From Apoda limacodes (lineage: Eukaryota > Arthropoda > Insecta > Lepidoptera > Limacodidae), in assembly GCA_946406115.1 (NCBI GenBank), contig OX291543.1:24392815-24456814 (forward strand): a stretch of DNA of 64,000 bases, read 5' to 3'. The notes beneath the pieces are model-generated. The model was not told the DNA's origin and made no database searches. It worked only from the letters and a program-made list of their open reading frames with translations. Numbering within the stretch: the first letter of the stretch is position 1; each line of letters opens with the position of its first letter. A program made the position numbers and the translations under genes. Of this stretch, positions 61,151-64,000 are shown piece by piece.

Positions 61151-64000
61151 CTTTTAGTTTAATAATAAGGTTTATCGTATTTTTTGGCGTAAGTTTTTGT
61201 TAAATACTTGTTTTATTAAGCTAAGTTTTTAGGTTTAGTTTTTGTTTATTATTATTAGTTAAATACATTTTTAGTTAACTTTTATAAGAAAATTTAAAAA
61301 TTGTAACTTGCTCATTATACAAATATCTAATTGTAATGAAAAAAATCACATGTAAGTAATGAAACTGTAAATGTCCGATGTTTATATTTTATAAATATAT
61401 TTCCAGTTTCAATTCAAGTCTAAAGCTTCTACCTACTTGGTGCAAGAATATTTGCCGGTAGTTTGTTGTAGATCAAAGGTCCCATGAGCAAACTTGGTCG
61501 CTTTCCCTGAGTTCTATATTTTCCATTATCTCGAAATTGTTTAAATATGTCTATCTCTGTGTACGTTTTCAATTTGAATTAATTTTAAATACTCGTTTTA
61601 GATTTAACTTTGGTCTTCATTTAGTCTTTATTTAACTGTGCTCTGCGGTTTTGCCCGGACGAAAAGTAATTTCTACCATGTTCTATCTGTTTGCCAATTT
61701 CCATATAAATTTGGTTATGCATAACTAAGTAAGAATTATTTTCACAAACTTTTACATTTATAATATTAGTAGGACTATCATGATTATATAGCTTGCTGAA
61801 TTATGGCCATGCTCGATAGTGCGTCCAGCAAGGATTCCCTACCCTATTCAACGCACTACTACAGCGCATCCAGCAGACATTCGCTGCACTGATCAATCCA
61901 CTACTTTGATTAGAAAAAAATAAACTAGTTGAAAGAAGATTTAGGCACATTTCGCTTTCGAACCAATGTAAAAGAGGATACTTCTTAGTAAAACTCCAAT
62001 CAGCAACAAGCATGTTTTCCGAGATGATTTTATAATTTTATATTGTTTACTTTTTCCAATTACAGGTACTATAATTTATGACTTTGTGGCCGTATTTTAC
62101 AACAAAAAACTTAATTTTTCCGAACAGTGGCGTGAAAATTATAGATAAAGGTATGGCGTGGGGCAAAAAACAGAAATCATTAAAAAATATGGGCTACTTT
62201 AAAGTTGAAAGTTTGTTCATACAATTGTAAGATTTTAATTATAATTTGTAGCAAAGTTTAATGAAGCTTATTTATTATTTTCAGTAAACCTCTTTATTTA
62301 TGTGGGTAACATAAAAATTTCATTCTATGAAAGACATTGTCCAATTCAAATGGGTGGTAAAGTGGTCCCAAATAGTCTCGGGTGCCCTGATTTCCTCCTT
62401 AATCTACACAATAAAGCGCGACGATACCGACGATTTCTTTCCAAATCTCCGAAAATCCGTAAAGTGATGGCTTGCACTGTTTTCTGTCGAAAAATCTCTC
62501 CACTTACTTGATTAAGACCTTAATAGCACCACATAAAGAATTTGTATATATGACTAAAGATGAATTTAAGTTTTACTTCGTTGTACCTACTTACTTTTCT
62601 GGGATGAGATGTTAATTAAATACTAAATAGGTTCCAAAATTAGAATTGCGAAAGTGTTTTCTTTACAGGTTAAGATCGTCAGGTAGATAAGTAGGTTAGG
62701 TTGGTTTAAGAGTGCGCGGTGTAAAAGAGTACGCATAGGTATCAATTAACCGTTAAGCAGTATTTTAAGTCCATTTTCAGTTGTCAAATGATCTTTGAAA
62801 CGTGCAAAGAAAAACCCAAAGAAGAAATCCTAACCCTATCCTAATGGTAGAAGTTCGCCGATTTATAGCAGACGGAGTGAGTAAACATGAGTAAGTGACT
62901 TAACAACTTGGAATGCCCAAGTCTACTCTAAGACTTGATGTGGTAAGCAGTTCACCAAACAAAAGGTGCTTGACCCAAAAATCCCATGTATGGATGTACC
63001 TTAAATGGTTTGAATCATAAAAAGAACCGCTGGTAGAAAACTGGATACAGTGCGAGTTCTATAAAAATAGGTGGCATATAACATGCACAGCTTATTCGGA
63101 ATTTGGTAACTTTAAATATGAATATTGCTAGTAATGCGTACTCTAACCCATCTATTCGCGCACTCTTGGCCAATTGGTTGTACGATACTTCGCAAACAAA
63201 TATGTTAACAATGTTTTGCCATTTTTTAGCATTATATCAACTTATATTGCATATACATAAATCTTGCTGAGTATTGCCCACGCCTTGACCACCCCGTCGC
63301 TAAACCAAAATGACACATTTTGTTTGGTACAGCGGTCGCGGTACGACTAGAAATCGCAATTTAATAGCGCCACGTCACAAATGGTGTATCGTATTGATAA
63401 TTGTAAAATTATATAATATGCTGACGAAATCTTTTTTACTTTGAGGATACCTTGGAAGATGTTTTTAAACATGCGCAAAAGGATTCCATAAAGTAGAGTA
63501 GGGCGGGGCTTGTCGAGCAATTTTTACCTCGATCTGTCATACCTCCTCAACGATAATTCTTCATGGCTTGTTATAAATACTGATGGGTAAGTAATTTATC
63601 ACTTTCCAAAAGTGTCCATAGTAATTTTTCTAACAAATCGCATTGAAGATCTGCAACTCAAATAGGTAAGGTAGGTTGGGCGAGGGTATGGGGTAAATTA
63701 AGCACTTAGAAATTCTAACCAAACCATGGGTTTAATGTTTACTAGACATGAAATGAAATTCCTATTTGACAATAATTTCTTTATTTATAGTGTTGTTTTG
63801 TACCGTTGCTATTCCGCGCCTTGATCCCGAACGCAACCTGTTTTTTTATTTTCTTTATGTCATCATTGGTAATAAGTGTTTTAATAAGTAACATATCTGT
63901 GAAAATCATAGTAATCCAGTCAAAATCGACAAAAATAAGTCATAACTTAGCCAAAATTCGCATAGAGCTACAAATTGGCAGAGACGTGAAATACATCATT
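61151..64000. other. Intergenic, no gene recognised
   Basis: AT-rich. The frames at 61801 (minus) and 62302 (plus) show no motif. A SINE-like end (TTTATAATATTAGTAGGA) lies at 61757-61774. Confidence 0.45.

Noticed and set aside
61801..62013. 70-codon minus-strand frame
   Set aside because: No motif, repeat-like flank and no splice signals in agreement.

Overview
The window is AT-rich nuclear DNA of an insect, most likely a moth or butterfly. The evidence is a GT-AG split cytochrome c gene with the insect-type N-terminal extension, interspersed repeats of kinds common in Lepidoptera (the GGGTTCCGTA / TTGGCCGGTTTTT family, the CCAGCGGC...TTATAATATTAGTA family and the GAAGTCGGTTAAAA tail), and many decayed non-LTR retrotransposons. 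Three host genes are supported: the 5' part of a SENP8/DEN1-type NEDD8 protease (1-583, minus), a complete three-coding-exon cytochrome c gene (10423-13224, plus), and a GPI-anchored Ly6/three-finger protein with an unusually long acidic N-terminal region (46008-48223, plus). Nothing suggests that these three act in one pathway.

The rest is mobile DNA and intergenic or intronic sequence. 4.6-8.6 kb is a cluster of jockey/CR1-like reverse transcriptase remnants, one inserted into another and one with a short internal inversion. 8.84-9.83 kb is a non-autonomous hAT element with an exact 8-bp target duplication. 14.25-15.3 kb is an RTE-like endonuclease remnant. 17.37-20.72 kb is a decayed hAT transposon of the TTF-finger/DUF4371 type.

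The most striking region is 25.3-37.3 kb, a nested set. A non-LTR reverse transcriptase is interrupted first by a 6.94-kb near-perfect palindrome (25481-32421) and then by a 4.18-kb LTR element (32979-37156). The palindrome has AG...CT ends, a 6-bp target duplication (CAGATA), terminal minisatellites, and a broken protein-primed DNA polymerase B fragment in each arm. These are the marks of a Polinton/Maverick, but in a folded-back form: two copies of one end joined head to head. The LTR element has a 4-bp duplication (GCAT), a primer-binding site and a polypurine tract, but keeps only the end of an integrase.

From 38 to 64 kb there are short inverted-repeat elements (40.8, 41.4-42.4, 49.85 and 50.5 kb), a tyrosine-recombinase remnant (48.88-49.25 kb), a rearranged jockey-like element (53.07-53.8 kb), SINE-like repeats, an unidentified pseudogene (44.93-45.24 kb), very AT-rich spacer, and no other convincing host gene.
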